This document shows, one piece after another, positions 28,587 through 37,424 of a stretch of DNA of 64,000 bases (position 1 is its first letter; each line of letters begins with the position of its first letter). The notes beneath the pieces are model-generated. The model saw only the letters and a list, made by a program, of their open reading frames with translations. It was not told the DNA's origin and did no database searches. A program made the position numbers and the translations under genes. This stretch comes from Microbulbifer taiwanensis (GTDB taxonomy: Bacteria > Pseudomonadota > Gammaproteobacteria > Pseudomonadales > Cellvibrionaceae), in the NCBI RefSeq assembly GCF_014904815.1, contig NZ_JACZFR010000014.1:1-64000 (forward strand), written 5' to 3'.

Positions 28587-29474
28587 ATGGCCAAGGTCAC
28601 CCTGGAACAGTGGCGAATGTTTCAATCGGTGGTGGAGCACGGCGGCTTTTCCCAGGCCGCCGAGGCGGTGCACAAGAGCCAGTCCTCCATCAACCATGCG
28701 GTGCACAAGCTGCAGGAGAGTCTCGGCGTGGCGCTGCTGGAGGTGCGCGGGCGCAAGGCGGAGCTGACCGACGCCGGGCGCGTATTGCTGGCCCGCGCCG
28801 GCGGCCTGTTGAACGAGGCGGAGGCGCTGGAGTCGGTGGCCGCCAGCCTCGCCGGCGGCGAGGAGGCGACGCTGACCCTGGCGGTGGATGTGATCTTCGA
28901 TTACGAGTGCCTGTTCAATGCGATTGAGCGCTTTGCCGGCGAATTTCCCCACACGCGCCTGGAAGTGCGCGAGACGGTGCTGTCCGGCGCCGAGGAACTG
29001 CTGCTGCAGCGCCAGGCGGACTTTATCCTGACCGCGCGGGTACCCCAGGGTTTTGTCGGAGAACCGGTGGCCCGGGTGCGCTTCGTGCCGGTGGCCCACC
29101 CCCGCCACCCGCTGCACCAGCTGGGGCGACCGGTGGCGCGCAAGGACCTGAAGGCCAGCCGGCAGATAGTGCTGCGGGATTCTGCGATCAAGAATCGCCA
29201 GGATTCCGGCTGGCTCGGCTCCGACCAGCGCATTACAGTGACCAATGTGCAGACCTCGGTGGAGCTGATCGAGCGCGGTCTCGGCTTCGCCTGGCTGCCG
29301 GAGACGCGCCTGCGCGATTCCCTGTCCGCCGACCGGCTGTTGCCGCTGCCCACCGAGGAACCCTGGGAGCGGGATGTCACCGTCTACCTGGTCTACGCCG
29401 ATGCGGATCGCTGCGGTCCGGCCGCCAGCTTCCTGATACGGGTTCTGCGCGACGGCCTGGGACACTTCGAATAG
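28587..29474 (+). CDS. LysR-family transcriptional regulator (YhaJ-like)
   Basis: 295 residues from ATG 28587, with AAAGGGAG just upstream. The N-terminal winged helix (residues 4-63) includes FSQAAEAVHKSQSSINHAVH. The C-terminal part is the two-lobed effector domain. E. coli YhaJ activates yqjF and senses nitro-aromatic or quinone-type compounds; the shared neighbours (pirin, DoxX, hydroquinone reductase) support the same job here. The 154-base space to the pirin gene is AT-rich (28480-28550) and should carry the divergent promoters. Confidence 0.88.
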   Translation: MAKVTLEQWRMFQSVVEHGGFSQAAEAVHKSQSSINHAVHKLQESLGVALLEVRGRKAELTDAGRVLLARAGGLLNEAEALESVAASLAGGEEATLTLAVDVIFDYECLFNAIERFAGEFPHTRLEVRETVLSGAEELLLQRQADFILTARVPQGFVGEPVARVRFVPVAHPRHPLHQLGRPVARKDLKASRQIVLRDSAIKNRQDSGWLGSDQRITVTNVQTSVELIERGLGFAWLPETRLRDSLSADRLLPLPTEEPWERDVTVYLVYADADRCGPAASFLIRVLRDGLGHFE

Positions 29475-29616
29475 CGAATTGCGTGCTAATTCCGGTCTGC
29501 TTTTAAAAAAATCGAAAGTTATTCGCGAATTTTTGCGGTTTTCTCAGTAAAAAATAGAACTACACTGAATGCAGTTTCACTATCAATGACTGACTGATCT
29601 CACAGAGGATTCGGCA

Positions 29617-30012
29617 ATGACAAATGGCGTCTACTGCGATCTCACCAAACTGCTCGGCCGGGTGTTGATGTCCCTGATGTTCATCACCGCCGGCTGGAAC
29701 AAAATCGGCGGCTACGCGGGTACCCAGTCCTATATGGAATCTGCCGGCGTGCCGGGCCTGCTGCTACCGCTGGTCATACTGGTGGAGTTGGGTGGCGGCC
29801 TGGCGATACTGCTCGGACTCTTCACTCGCTGGGCGGCACTGGCACTGGCGCTCTTCTGCCTCGCCAGCGCGGTACTCTTCCACTATGTACCGGACGACCA
29901 GGGGCAGATGATCAGCTTTATGAAGAACATCACCATCGCCGGCGGATTTTTCATTCTCGCCTGTGCCGGCGCCGGCAGGCTGAGTCTGGACCACAAGATT
30001 CGCGGCAAGTAA
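29617..30012 (+). CDS. DoxX family membrane protein (YqjF-like)
   Basis: 131 residues with four membrane helices. The family markers are GRVLMSLMFITAGWNKIGGY, LLPLVILVELGGGLAILLGL and FHYVPDDQGQMISFMKNITI (each within the first 110 residues). AGAGGATTCGGCA precedes the ATG. DoxX/YqjF proteins are small quinone-linked membrane proteins of poorly known action; YqjF is the reporter target of YhaJ in E. coli. It is likely cotranscribed with the reductase at 30098. Confidence 0.9.
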   Translation: MTNGVYCDLTKLLGRVLMSLMFITAGWNKIGGYAGTQSYMESAGVPGLLLPLVILVELGGGLAILLGLFTRWAALALALFCLASAVLFHYVPDDQGQMISFMKNITIAGGFFILACAGAGRLSLDHKIRGK

Positions 30013-30025
30013 GCACCGCGGCCCT

Positions 30026-30046
30026 GGCGCGGGGAATCCCCGCGCC
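30026..30046. other. 9-base perfect hairpin between DoxX and hydroquinone reductase genes
   Basis: GGCGCGGGG - AAT - CCCCGCGCC, 13 bases after the DoxX stop, without a T run. It may protect the 3' end of the doxX part of a common transcript or reduce read-through. Confidence 0.5.
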
Positions 30047-30097
30047 GCACCTGCCTCCCTATTTACATTTTCACCTTCCCGATTCCTGGAGATTGCT

Positions 30098-31069
30098 ATG
30101 GGCCTTCTCGTCAAGGGCCAGTGGCAGGACCGCTGGTACGATACCGATAAGAGTCACGGCGAGTTCGTGCGCGAGGCTGCGCAGTTGCGCAACTGGATCA
30201 CCGCCGACGGCAGCGCCGGATCCAGTGGCGAGAGCGGCTTCGCGGCGGAAAAGGGTCGCTATCACCTGTACGTATCCCTGGCCTGCCCCTGGGCGCACCG
30301 CACGCTGATCTTCCGCAAACTGAAGGGCCTGGAAGATTACGTCGCCGTGTCGGTAGTGAGCCCCTATATGCGCGAAAACGGCTGGACCTTCGATACCGAC
30401 GAGGGCAGCAGCGGCGATGCGCTGTTCAATGCCGACTATCTGTACCAGCTATATGTCAGGAACAAGGCCGACTACAGCGGCCGCGTGACGGTGCCGCTGC
30501 TGTGGGACAAAGAGCGGCGGCGGGTGGTCAGCAATGAATCGTCGGAAATCATCCGAATGTTCAACGGCGCCTTTGACGGCCTGACCGGCAACGAAGACGA
30601 TTTCTACCCCGAGGCGCTGCGCGGCGATATCGATGCGACCAACGATATCGTCTACGAAAATATCAACAACGGCGTCTACCGGGCCGGCTTCGCCACCTCC
30701 CAGGACGCCTACGAGCACGCCTACGAACGGCTCTTCAGCACCCTGGAACAACTGGAGCTGCGTCTCGGTAACAACCGCTACCTGACAGGCCCGCGCATCA
30801 CAGAGGCGGACTGGCGGCTCTTCACCACCCTGATCCGCTTCGATGCCGTCTACCACGGCCACTTCAAGTGCAACAAGCAGCGGCTGGCGGACTACCCGAA
30901 CCTGTGGGGCTATGTGCGCGAGCTCTACCAGTGGCCCGGCGTCGCCGATACGGTGGATTTCCACCATATCAAGACCCATTACTACGCCAGCCACGCCACC
31001 ATCAACCCCACCGGCATAGTGCCGAGGGGACCGGAGCTGGATTACGCGGCGCCCCACGGCCGCGGTTGA
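30098..31069 (+). CDS. yqjG: Glutathionyl-hydroquinone reductase
   Basis: Xi-class GST that removes glutathione from glutathionyl-hydroquinones. It has 323 residues, the normal size. The catalytic cysteine is Cys63 in SLACPWAHRTLIF, with the family segments YMRENGWTFD, YSGRVTVPLLWD and SNESSEIIRMFN. The C-terminal helical half carries TEADWRLFTTLIRFD. TGGAG precedes the ATG. Together with the DoxX gene, LysR regulator and pirin it forms the quinone-stress module. Confidence 0.94.
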   Translation: MGLLVKGQWQDRWYDTDKSHGEFVREAAQLRNWITADGSAGSSGESGFAAEKGRYHLYVSLACPWAHRTLIFRKLKGLEDYVAVSVVSPYMRENGWTFDTDEGSSGDALFNADYLYQLYVRNKADYSGRVTVPLLWDKERRRVVSNESSEIIRMFNGAFDGLTGNEDDFYPEALRGDIDATNDIVYENINNGVYRAGFATSQDAYEHAYERLFSTLEQLELRLGNNRYLTGPRITEADWRLFTTLIRFDAVYHGHFKCNKQRLADYPNLWGYVRELYQWPGVADTVDFHHIKTHYYASHATINPTGIVPRGPELDYAAPHGRG

Positions 31070-31070
31070 T

Positions 31071-31601
31071 TCAGCCCCCGCCCGCCTGCTGCCCGGTTGG
31101 CAGAATACTGCGAATGGCGGTGTAGCGGCGGCTCTCAGCCTCGGCCGCGCGCTCAAGGCGCTGGTACTGGAAGTCGAATTCGCCGCTGCTCGCCGGCCGC
31201 CCCTGCAGGGCGCGCCTGGTCGCACGCACTTCCCGCTGCAGCTGGCGCAGGTCGGGGTCAAAACAGTAGCGCGCGATAACCCGCGGCTTCTCGTCCCGGT
31301 AGCGCTCGAAAAATTCCTGCAGCAACTCCCGCGCCCGCGTGTTGTCCGGGTTCAGGGTCAGGGTGGAACAGCCCGCCTGCAGGCGCCGCCGCTCCCCTGC
31401 CGGCAACAGCTGGCCGAAGGCCCGCGCCGCATCGGCGGAATCTGCCACCGCCGCCGCCAGCTTATCCTCCAGCTGCCGATGTTCCGCCAGCAGCTGGCGT
31501 CGCGGGTCCGGCTGCTCTGCCGCTATCGGGGCGGCAGCGGCGCCGGTGGCGGCCGCCCAGAAAGCGGCGGCGAGCCAGAAACTGTAGGGTTTGCACAGCA
31601 T
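31071..31601 (-). CDS. Exported alpha-helical protein of unknown function
   Basis: 176 residues from ATG 31601 (GAGGA five bases upstream). A signal peptide (CKPYSFWLAAAFWAAATGAA) is followed by a charged, helix-rich sequence high in Arg, Gln, Glu and Ala with one Cys pair region (QAGCSTLTL and ARYCFDPDL). No family recognised. It is convergent with yqjG, whose stop lies 2 bases away. It may be a periplasmic chaperone-like or lysozyme-inhibitor-like protein, but nothing specific supports this. Confidence 0.7.
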   Translation of the reverse strand: MLCKPYSFWLAAAFWAAATGAAAAPIAAEQPDPRRQLLAEHRQLEDKLAAAVADSADAARAFGQLLPAGERRRLQAGCSTLTLNPDNTRARELLQEFFERYRDEKPRVIARYCFDPDLRQLQREVRATRRALQGRPASSGEFDFQYQRLERAAEAESRRYTAIRSILPTGQQAGGG

Positions 31602-31847
31602 TATTTCCTCCATGAATTGCGGTAGTTGTTCGGGACAGATACAAAAAATTGGGGCCATAGGGCGGCCCGGCGCCAGCTTATTGCAATCGGCACAGAGATA
31701 AATTGAACAGTTGCCACCGGAAACTGTGGCTTTCGACAAGAAATGTGCGGAATTCAACCAAAAGTGGTGGCATTGCCGCTCGCCCACCGGCCGCGGCCGC
31801 CGCCTATACTTCCTGATCGGCCGCCTTCTGAATCTGGAGAAACTGCC

Positions 31848-32453
31848 ATGAAACTCTTCTACGCCCCCGGCGCCTGCTCCCTGTCACCCCATATCGTCGC
31901 CTGCGAAGCGGGCATTGATCTCGAGTTGTGCAAGGTGGATCTCGGTGAGCACAAGACGGAGAGCGGGGTCGATTACACCCGGATCAATCCCAAGGGCTAT
32001 GTGCCGGCGCTGCAGCTGGAGGGGGGCGAGGTGCTGACCGAGGGGCCGGCCATAGTGCAGTTTATTGCCGAGCAGAAACCGGACGCGCAGCTGGCACCGG
32101 AATACGGCAGCCTGGATCACTACCGCCTGCTGGAGTGGCTCAACTACCTGGCTTCGGAGGTGCACAAGGCTTTTCTGCCGCTGTTCTGGAACGGCACAGA
32201 CGAGGAAAAGGCGCGGGCGAAGAAGTCGATCGCCAGGCACTTCGATCATATCGAAAGCCGGCTCGATACCGACTACCTGATGGGCGACGATTTTACCGTT
32301 GCCGATGCCTACCTGTTCACCATAGCCGGCTGGCTGGACGCGCAGAAGATGGATACGTCAGCCTGGCCGCGACTGCGGGCTTTCCAGCAGCGGATGTCCG
32401 AGCGACCGGCGGTGCAGAAGGCGCTGCGCGAGGAGGGACAGTTACAGAAGTGA
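31848..32453 (+). CDS. gstA: Beta-class glutathione S-transferase
   Basis: 201 residues, the same length as E. coli GstA. MKLFYAPGACSLSPHIVACE holds the beta-class Cys10 and neighbouring Ser. The glutathione-binding segment is GYVPALQL followed by LTEGPAIVQFIAE. The C-terminal helical domain has FTVADAYLFTIAGW. CTGGAG precedes the ATG. It sits beside the quinone-stress module and a Bcr/CflA drug exporter, convergent with the latter. Confidence 0.92.
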   Translation: MKLFYAPGACSLSPHIVACEAGIDLELCKVDLGEHKTESGVDYTRINPKGYVPALQLEGGEVLTEGPAIVQFIAEQKPDAQLAPEYGSLDHYRLLEWLNYLASEVHKAFLPLFWNGTDEEKARAKKSIARHFDHIESRLDTDYLMGDDFTVADAYLFTIAGWLDAQKMDTSAWPRLRAFQQRMSERPAVQKALREEGQLQK

Positions 32454-32461
32454 GCGCTCGC

Positions 32462-33721
32462 TCAGCGCGGAATAAAGCGCCGGGTTACCGGCACCTCCAC
32501 CTCGATGGGCTCCCGCGCCCGGGCGATAAACACCGCCGATAGCAGTGCCACTACCGCACAGCCGAGCATGGCCGCGGCAATGGGTACCAGGGTGCCCGTG
32601 TGCAGGCCGTTGACTATGCCGCCGAGGACGCCGCCGGTAATGAATATGGTGGCGCCATAGAGGGCGTTGGCGCTACCGCTGATCCTGGGGAAGAACTCCA
32701 GGAAGCAGGCCGCGGCGTTGGGGCCGGTAATGCCGATGCAGCCCATCACCAGTACCAGCGGTACCATCCACAGCACTATCTCCTTCACTCCCGTCAGGGT
32801 CCCCAGCAGCAGCAGGCCGCAGCCGAGCAGCTGCAGGGTTATGCCTGCCAGCAGGATATTGCGCGGCTCGAACAGGTTCAGCAGGCGGATATTGACCTGC
32901 ACCATGCAGATAAGCCCCAGCACACAGGTGCCGAAGTAAAGCGGGAAATGGGTCGCGGGCACCTCGAAATACTGGATGAACACAAAGGGCGCGGTGGTGA
33001 TATAGATAAACATGGAGCCGCTGACACAGGCCTGGGCGGCGAGGAAACCCAGCGCGCGGCGGTTGCCCACCACCTGTGAATAACTCTTGACCAGCGATTT
33101 CATCGGCGTGCGCTGGCGCCGCGCGCGGGAAAAGCGCGATACCGTTTCCGGCAGCAACAGCCGTACCAGCACCAGCATGGCGGTGGCGTAGACCATCAGG
33201 AACACAAAAATGCTCTGCCAGCCGCCTGCGGCCAGCAGCAGTGAGCCGATCACCGGCGCTATCAGCGGTGCCACCAGCATCATGGTGCTGATCATCGAGA
33301 TGGTCCTGGCCGCCTCCCGTCCGCTGTAGAGGTCGCGCACTATGGCCGCGCAGATTACCGTGGCGAAGCCACCGCCGATGGCCTGGAGAAAGCGCAGCAG
33401 AATCAGCTGGTCCACGTGGTCCGCAAACAGCACCAATACCGAGGTAACGATATAGATACCGATGCCGATGGTGCCCACCCAGCGACGTCCCCAGCGGTCG
33501 GACAGCGGGCCGCCGCACAACTGGCCGATGGCAAAGCCGAGCAGGAAGCTGGACACCGAGTGCTGCACCCGCGCCACTTCGGTGTCCAGGGCCGCGGCCA
33601 TGGCGGGAATTGCCGGCAGGTAGCTATCGATCGAAAAGGGAGTCAGTGCCACCAGTGCCGCCAGCCATACCGCCAGCCAGCGCGGCGGTGTCTTTTCGGC
33701 GGGAATGGCAATGGAACTCAT
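32462..33721 (-). CDS. Bcr/CflA family multidrug efflux MFS transporter
   Basis: 419 residues from ATG 33721 (MSSIAIPAEK); the open frame extends further upstream without family similarity. Twelve membrane segments. The first loop has DSYLPAIPAMAAAL and the MFS motif GPLSDRWGRR (after TM2), both typical of Bcr/CflA drug/H+ antiporters, and TM5 has the motif-C-like APVIGSLLLAAGGW. Substrates may include bicyclomycin, sulfonamides or cysteine, by family knowledge only. Confidence 0.9.
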   Translation of the reverse strand: MSSIAIPAEKTPPRWLAVWLAALVALTPFSIDSYLPAIPAMAAALDTEVARVQHSVSSFLLGFAIGQLCGGPLSDRWGRRWVGTIGIGIYIVTSVLVLFADHVDQLILLRFLQAIGGGFATVICAAIVRDLYSGREAARTISMISTMMLVAPLIAPVIGSLLLAAGGWQSIFVFLMVYATAMLVLVRLLLPETVSRFSRARRQRTPMKSLVKSYSQVVGNRRALGFLAAQACVSGSMFIYITTAPFVFIQYFEVPATHFPLYFGTCVLGLICMVQVNIRLLNLFEPRNILLAGITLQLLGCGLLLLGTLTGVKEIVLWMVPLVLVMGCIGITGPNAAACFLEFFPRISGSANALYGATIFITGGVLGGIVNGLHTGTLVPIAAAMLGCAVVALLSAVFIARAREPIEVEVPVTRRFIPR

Positions 33722-33880
33722 AGATCGGCTCTGGTACAGCTTGGCGGAGTGGCGGGGTGACATCGGCCGGGGCGGCCGAGTTAAAAGATTAGCCCGGAAA
33801 ATGACAGCCGGGCGCATCATGGTAGCGACGCATCGCTGCCTGTTCCAGCGGCGTCTAAAGATAATTTTTAGGGTGGGGTT

Positions 33881-34735
33881 TCAGTGCTTGTCTTCGCGCA
33901 GTGTATAGAGCCCCTGCTTGAGTTTCAGCAGGTGTTCCTGCAGCTGGGGGCCTTTGCGCTGGGCCACGCCGATGGCCAGCACGTCGATCACCACCAGATG
34001 GGCAATGCGCGACGACAGCGGTGTGTAGATCTCTATATCTTCCTCGACATCCACTTCCAGCGGGATAGTGGCCTGACGGGCCACCGGCGAGCCGCTCGGT
34101 GCCAGGCCGATGACGGTGGCGCCCTGCTCTTTCGCCATACCCATGGATCGCAGCAGCGCCTTGGTGCGCCCGCTCTGGGAGATGGCGACCACCACGTCGC
34201 CGGGCACCATGGACATGGCGGACATGTTCTGGATGTGGTGATCCGAATGGGCGGCGGCGGCCAGCTGCAGGCGGAAGAACTTGTGCTTGGCGTCCGCGGC
34301 CACGGCACCAGAGGCGCCGAAGCCGAAGAATTCGACCCGCTTGGCGGCGGCGATGGCGGTGACCGCCGCCTCCAGGGCGCGGGCGTCTATCTTGTCGCGC
34401 ACGTTCAGCAGGGTGTCGACGGTGGAATCGAATACCTTGCGCTTGTACTCGGCGATGGTATCGGTCTCGGTGACCGCGATCTGGCCGAAGCTGGGGCTGG
34501 AGGCCAGCTGCTGGGCCAGGTTCAGCTTGAATTCCTGGAAACCGGAGCAGCCCACCGCGCGGCAGAAGCGCACCACCGTCGGTTCGCTGACCTGGGCCTC
34601 GGTGGCCAGGTCGACGATGCGCATATGGATGATCTCATCCGGGTTGGCGAGGATATACTCCGCCACCTTGCGCTCCGATTTGCGCATGGATGACAGCTGT
34701 TCGCTGATTTTCTGCGTGACTTCCGCCGGTTTCAC
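33881..34735 (-). CDS. hexR: HexR, RpiR/MurR-family regulator of central carbon metabolism
   Basis: 284 residues from the GTG at 34735, chosen because AGGAAG lies five bases upstream and the protein then aligns with HexR of pseudomonads (ISEQLSSMRKSERKVAEYIL). The N-terminal HTH_6 domain contains VSEPTVVRFCRAVGCSGFQE. The SIS domain (about 125-265) contains FFGFGASGAVAADAKHKFFR and SQSGRTKALL, which bind 2-keto-3-deoxy-6-phosphogluconate in known HexR. HexR controls Entner-Doudoroff and related genes; none is adjacent here, so it acts on distant targets. Upstream lies a 331-base non-coding region shared with uvrD. Confidence 0.9.
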   Translation of the reverse strand: MKPAEVTQKISEQLSSMRKSERKVAEYILANPDEIIHMRIVDLATEAQVSEPTVVRFCRAVGCSGFQEFKLNLAQQLASSPSFGQIAVTETDTIAEYKRKVFDSTVDTLLNVRDKIDARALEAAVTAIAAAKRVEFFGFGASGAVAADAKHKFFRLQLAAAAHSDHHIQNMSAMSMVPGDVVVAISQSGRTKALLRSMGMAKEQGATVIGLAPSGSPVARQATIPLEVDVEEDIEIYTPLSSRIAHLVVIDVLAIGVAQRKGPQLQEHLLKLKQGLYTLREDKH

Positions 34736-34832
34736 TGGACTTCCTTCTATAAGCCGGACTGCGCAGTTTAGCCGCAAGTACCGGTGCTGGCGAGCGGCTA
34801 GATTCGAGTTGTGTGGCGGCACCGCTACCGGT

Positions 34833-34962
34833 GGGCTTTTGCGGGACACGGGCTAGGCGCCCCCCTTAACCCATCCCTGGGGGCTAGTCTGCGAGGTAGC
34901 CCGGCCGCTTCAGGTATTCACGGCGCTTTCGGCCCCTCTCGCAGACAGTCCCGCAAAAGCCC
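34833..34962. repeat. Nested inverted-repeat element
   Basis: The outer arms GGGCTTTTGCGGGAC (34833-34847) and GTCCCGCAAAAGCCC (34948-34962) are perfect 15-base complements; weaker pairing extends outward to about 34811 and 34976. Inside, GTCTGCGAG (34887-34895) pairs with CTCGCAGAC (34938-34946), and a CCCCC/GGGGG stem lies at 34861-34883. The whole could fold as a branched structure, in DNA or RNA. No transposase or coding frame is inside. Confidence 0.75.
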
Positions 34963-35014
34963 AGCGGCATCGGCACCTTCGCATCGAAACGGGTGGTTCT
35001 TTTCGACCCCGAAA

Positions 35015-35034
35015 ACCTGTTTATTTACACAGGT
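35015..35034. promoter_or_regulatory. LexA (SOS) box of uvrD
   Basis: ACCTGTTTATTTACACAGGT matches the gammaproteobacterial consensus CTGT-N8-ACAG exactly, with symmetric flanks, 32 bases before the uvrD start. uvrD is a known SOS gene in E. coli. Confidence 0.9.
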
Positions 35035-35052
35035 AACAGCCCCCACCTCTGT

Positions 35053-35058
35053 TACAAT
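35053..35058 (+). promoter_or_regulatory. -10 element TACAAT of the uvrD promoter
   Basis: TACAAT lies 8 bases before the uvrD ATG; the matching -35 would fall at about 35030, overlapping the LexA box. Transcription from it would start around 35064-35067, at the initiation codon. Confidence 0.5.
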
Positions 35059-35066
35059 CGCCGCCC

Positions 35067-37274
35067 ATGGACGTATCTCAGATTCTAGACCCCCTCAACG
35101 ATGCCCAGCGCGAGGCCGTAGCCGCGCCCGCGGGCAACCAACTGGTACTGGCCGGCGCCGGATCCGGCAAGACCCGCGTGCTGGTGCACCGCATCGCCTG
35201 GCTGATGCAGGTGGAGGGTGCGTCGCCCTACTCCATCCTCGCCGTGACCTTCACCAACAAGGCGGCCAAGGAAATGCGCGCGCGTATCGAGGAGCTGCTG
35301 GGGGTGAACACCTTCGGCATGTGGGTGGGCACCTTCCACGGCCTGGCGCACCGGCTGCTGAAAGCCCACTGGCAGGAGGCCAAGCTGCCGCAGAACTTCC
35401 AGATTCTGGACAGCGACGACCAGCTGCGCCTGATCAAACGGGTGCAAAACGATCTGCAGCTGGACGAGAAGAAGTGGCCGCCGCGGGAGACCCAGTGGTG
35501 GATTGGCGCACAGAAGGATGAGGGCCTGAGACCCCAGTACATCAACGCGGGCAGCGATCCCTGGCTGGCGACCATGGTGCGCATCTACTTCGCTTACGAG
35601 GAGGCCTGCCAGCGCGGCGGCCTGGTCGACTTCGGCGAGCTGCTGCTGCGCGCCCACGAACTGTTGCGGGACAACGATGCGGTGCTGGCCCACTACCGCC
35701 GCCGCTTTCCGCACATTCTCGTCGACGAGTTCCAGGACACCAATACGATTCAATACGCCTGGCTGCGCCTGCTGGCCGGCGACCAGTGCCATATCACCGC
35801 CGTCGGCGACGACGACCAGTCCATCTACGGCTGGCGCGGCGCCAAGATCGAGAATATCCAGCATTTCGAGAGCGATATGCGCGACGTGCTGACGGTGCGC
35901 CTGGAACAGAACTACCGTTCCACCTCCACCATCCTCAACGCCGCCAACGCAGTGATCGCCAACAACGCCGGCCGACTGGGCAAGGAGCTGTGGACAAGAG
36001 GCGAGGAAGGCGAGCCGATATCCCTGTACGCGGCCTACAACGAGCAGGATGAGGCGCGTTTTATCGTCGAGCGCATCAATGACTGGGTGCGCGACGGCAA
36101 CCGCCGCGACAGCATCGCCATCCTGTACCGCTCCAATGCCCAGTCGCGGGTGCTGGAAGAGGGCCTGCTGCGCGAACAGGTGCCCTATCGCATCTACGGC
36201 GGCCAGCGCTTTTACGAAAGGCTGGAAATCAAGAACGCCCTCTCCTATATGCGCCTGGTCAGCAACCGCGACGACGACACCGCCTTCGAGCGGGTGGTCA
36301 ACACGCCGACGCGGGGCATAGGTGCGCGCACCGTGGAAATGGTGCGCAGTTACGCCCGCGAGCAGGGCTGTTCCCTGTGGCGGGCGGCGCAGCTGATGCT
36401 GCAGCAGCGGGTGCTGGCCGCGCGTGCCGGCAATGCGCTGCAGTCCTTCCTCGACCTGGTCAACCAGCTCGCGGCCAATGCCGAAGACAAACTGCTCGAC
36501 GCGATCGCCGAAGATGTGATTGAGACCAGCGGCCTGCTGGAATTCCACGGTAAGGAAAAGGGCGAGAAGGGCCAGACGCGGGTGGAGAACCTGCAGGAAC
36601 TGGTCAGCGCCTGTCGCGCCTTCGACGGTATCGACCAGCCGCCCGGTGAGGAGACCGAAGAAGAGGAGCGGCCACTGCTGGACCAGTTCCTCGACAGCGC
36701 CGCCCTGGACGCCGGCGAGGGCCAGGCGGACGAATTCGAGGACGCGGTGCAGCTGATGACCCTGCACTCGGCCAAGGGGCTGGAGTTCCCGCTGGTGTTT
36801 ATGGCCGGCGTGGAGGAAAACCTCTTCCCGCACAAGATGTCGGCCCAGGAGCCCGGGCGCATGGAGGAGGAGCGACGCCTCTGCTATGTGGGCATCACCC
36901 GCGCCATGCAGAAGCTGTATATCACCTATGCGGAAAACCGCCGCCTGTTCGGCTCCGAGACCTACAACAGTCCGTCGCGCTTTATCGGCGAGATACCGCC
37001 CAATCTGGTCCATGAGGTGCGCCTCAAGACCGAGATATCGCGGCCGCTGTTCCAGCCGGACTACGGAAAACTGGGTGCATTGTCCGATCCCGCCCCGGAT
37101 TTCGACGACCTGCCCCCCCTGGCCCTCGGCGGCCGCGTCGATCACCCCAAGTTTGGCGAGGGCACGGTAGTGCAGTTCGAGGGCAACGGTCCGCGCACGC
37201 GGGTGCAGGTCAACTTCGACGACGCCGGCAGCAAGTGGCTGGTGGTGGCCATGGCCAGGTTGCAGCCGCTGTGA
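35067..37274 (+). CDS. uvrD: DNA helicase II
   Basis: SF1A 3'-5' helicase for nucleotide excision and mismatch repair, 735 residues. It begins MDVSQILDPLNDAQREAVAA, as in E. coli UvrD (MDVSYLLDSLND). Walker A is AGAGSGKT (residues about 29-36), motif II VDEFQDTN, motif III GDDDQSIYGWRGA, motif V/VI LMTLHSAKGLEF and ERRLCYVGITRA. The C-terminus has the Tudor-like domain (GGRVDHPKFGEGTVVQFEG). No Shine-Dalgarno sequence precedes the ATG. Controlled by LexA. Confidence 0.97.
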   Translation: MDVSQILDPLNDAQREAVAAPAGNQLVLAGAGSGKTRVLVHRIAWLMQVEGASPYSILAVTFTNKAAKEMRARIEELLGVNTFGMWVGTFHGLAHRLLKAHWQEAKLPQNFQILDSDDQLRLIKRVQNDLQLDEKKWPPRETQWWIGAQKDEGLRPQYINAGSDPWLATMVRIYFAYEEACQRGGLVDFGELLLRAHELLRDNDAVLAHYRRRFPHILVDEFQDTNTIQYAWLRLLAGDQCHITAVGDDDQSIYGWRGAKIENIQHFESDMRDVLTVRLEQNYRSTSTILNAANAVIANNAGRLGKELWTRGEEGEPISLYAAYNEQDEARFIVERINDWVRDGNRRDSIAILYRSNAQSRVLEEGLLREQVPYRIYGGQRFYERLEIKNALSYMRLVSNRDDDTAFERVVNTPTRGIGARTVEMVRSYAREQGCSLWRAAQLMLQQRVLAARAGNALQSFLDLVNQLAANAEDKLLDAIAEDVIETSGLLEFHGKEKGEKGQTRVENLQELVSACRAFDGIDQPPGEETEEEERPLLDQFLDSAALDAGEGQADEFEDAVQLMTLHSAKGLEFPLVFMAGVEENLFPHKMSAQEPGRMEEERRLCYVGITRAMQKLYITYAENRRLFGSETYNSPSRFIGEIPPNLVHEVRLKTEISRPLFQPDYGKLGALSDPAPDFDDLPPLALGGRVDHPKFGEGTVVQFEGNGPRTRVQVNFDDAGSKWLVVAMARLQPL

Positions 37275-37279
37275 CAACC

Positions 37280-37311
37280 GCGGTCCCGCGCCATTCGTTG
37301 GGCGGGACCGC
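37280..37311 (+). terminator. Hairpin after uvrD
   Basis: GCGGTCCCGC (37280-37289) pairs perfectly with GCGGGACCGC (37302-37311), 6 bases after the uvrD stop. There is no T run, so it may be a factor-assisted or 3'-stabilising structure. Confidence 0.45.
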
Positions 37312-37424
37312 AATCTCCCCTTCCCCGCCGCACAACGCCAGACTTTCACAGCGGCCTGCTGGCTGGTAGCCGATACACTCCATCGGCCGGTTCGCGTGCG
37401 CTGCCATCCGGTATTGCATCGCGA

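Larger units (their letters stand above)
34736..35066. other. 331-base non-coding region between hexR and uvrD
   Basis: It holds the hexR ribosome site (34738-34746), a nested inverted-repeat element (34833-34962) and the uvrD control region with a LexA box (35015-35034) and a -10 like TACAAT (35053-35058). No coding frame with family similarity was seen. Confidence 0.8.

Noticed and set aside
35085-37349. 754-codon open frame opposite uvrD
   Set aside because: Antisense shadow of uvrD in GC-rich DNA; no recognisable protein family.
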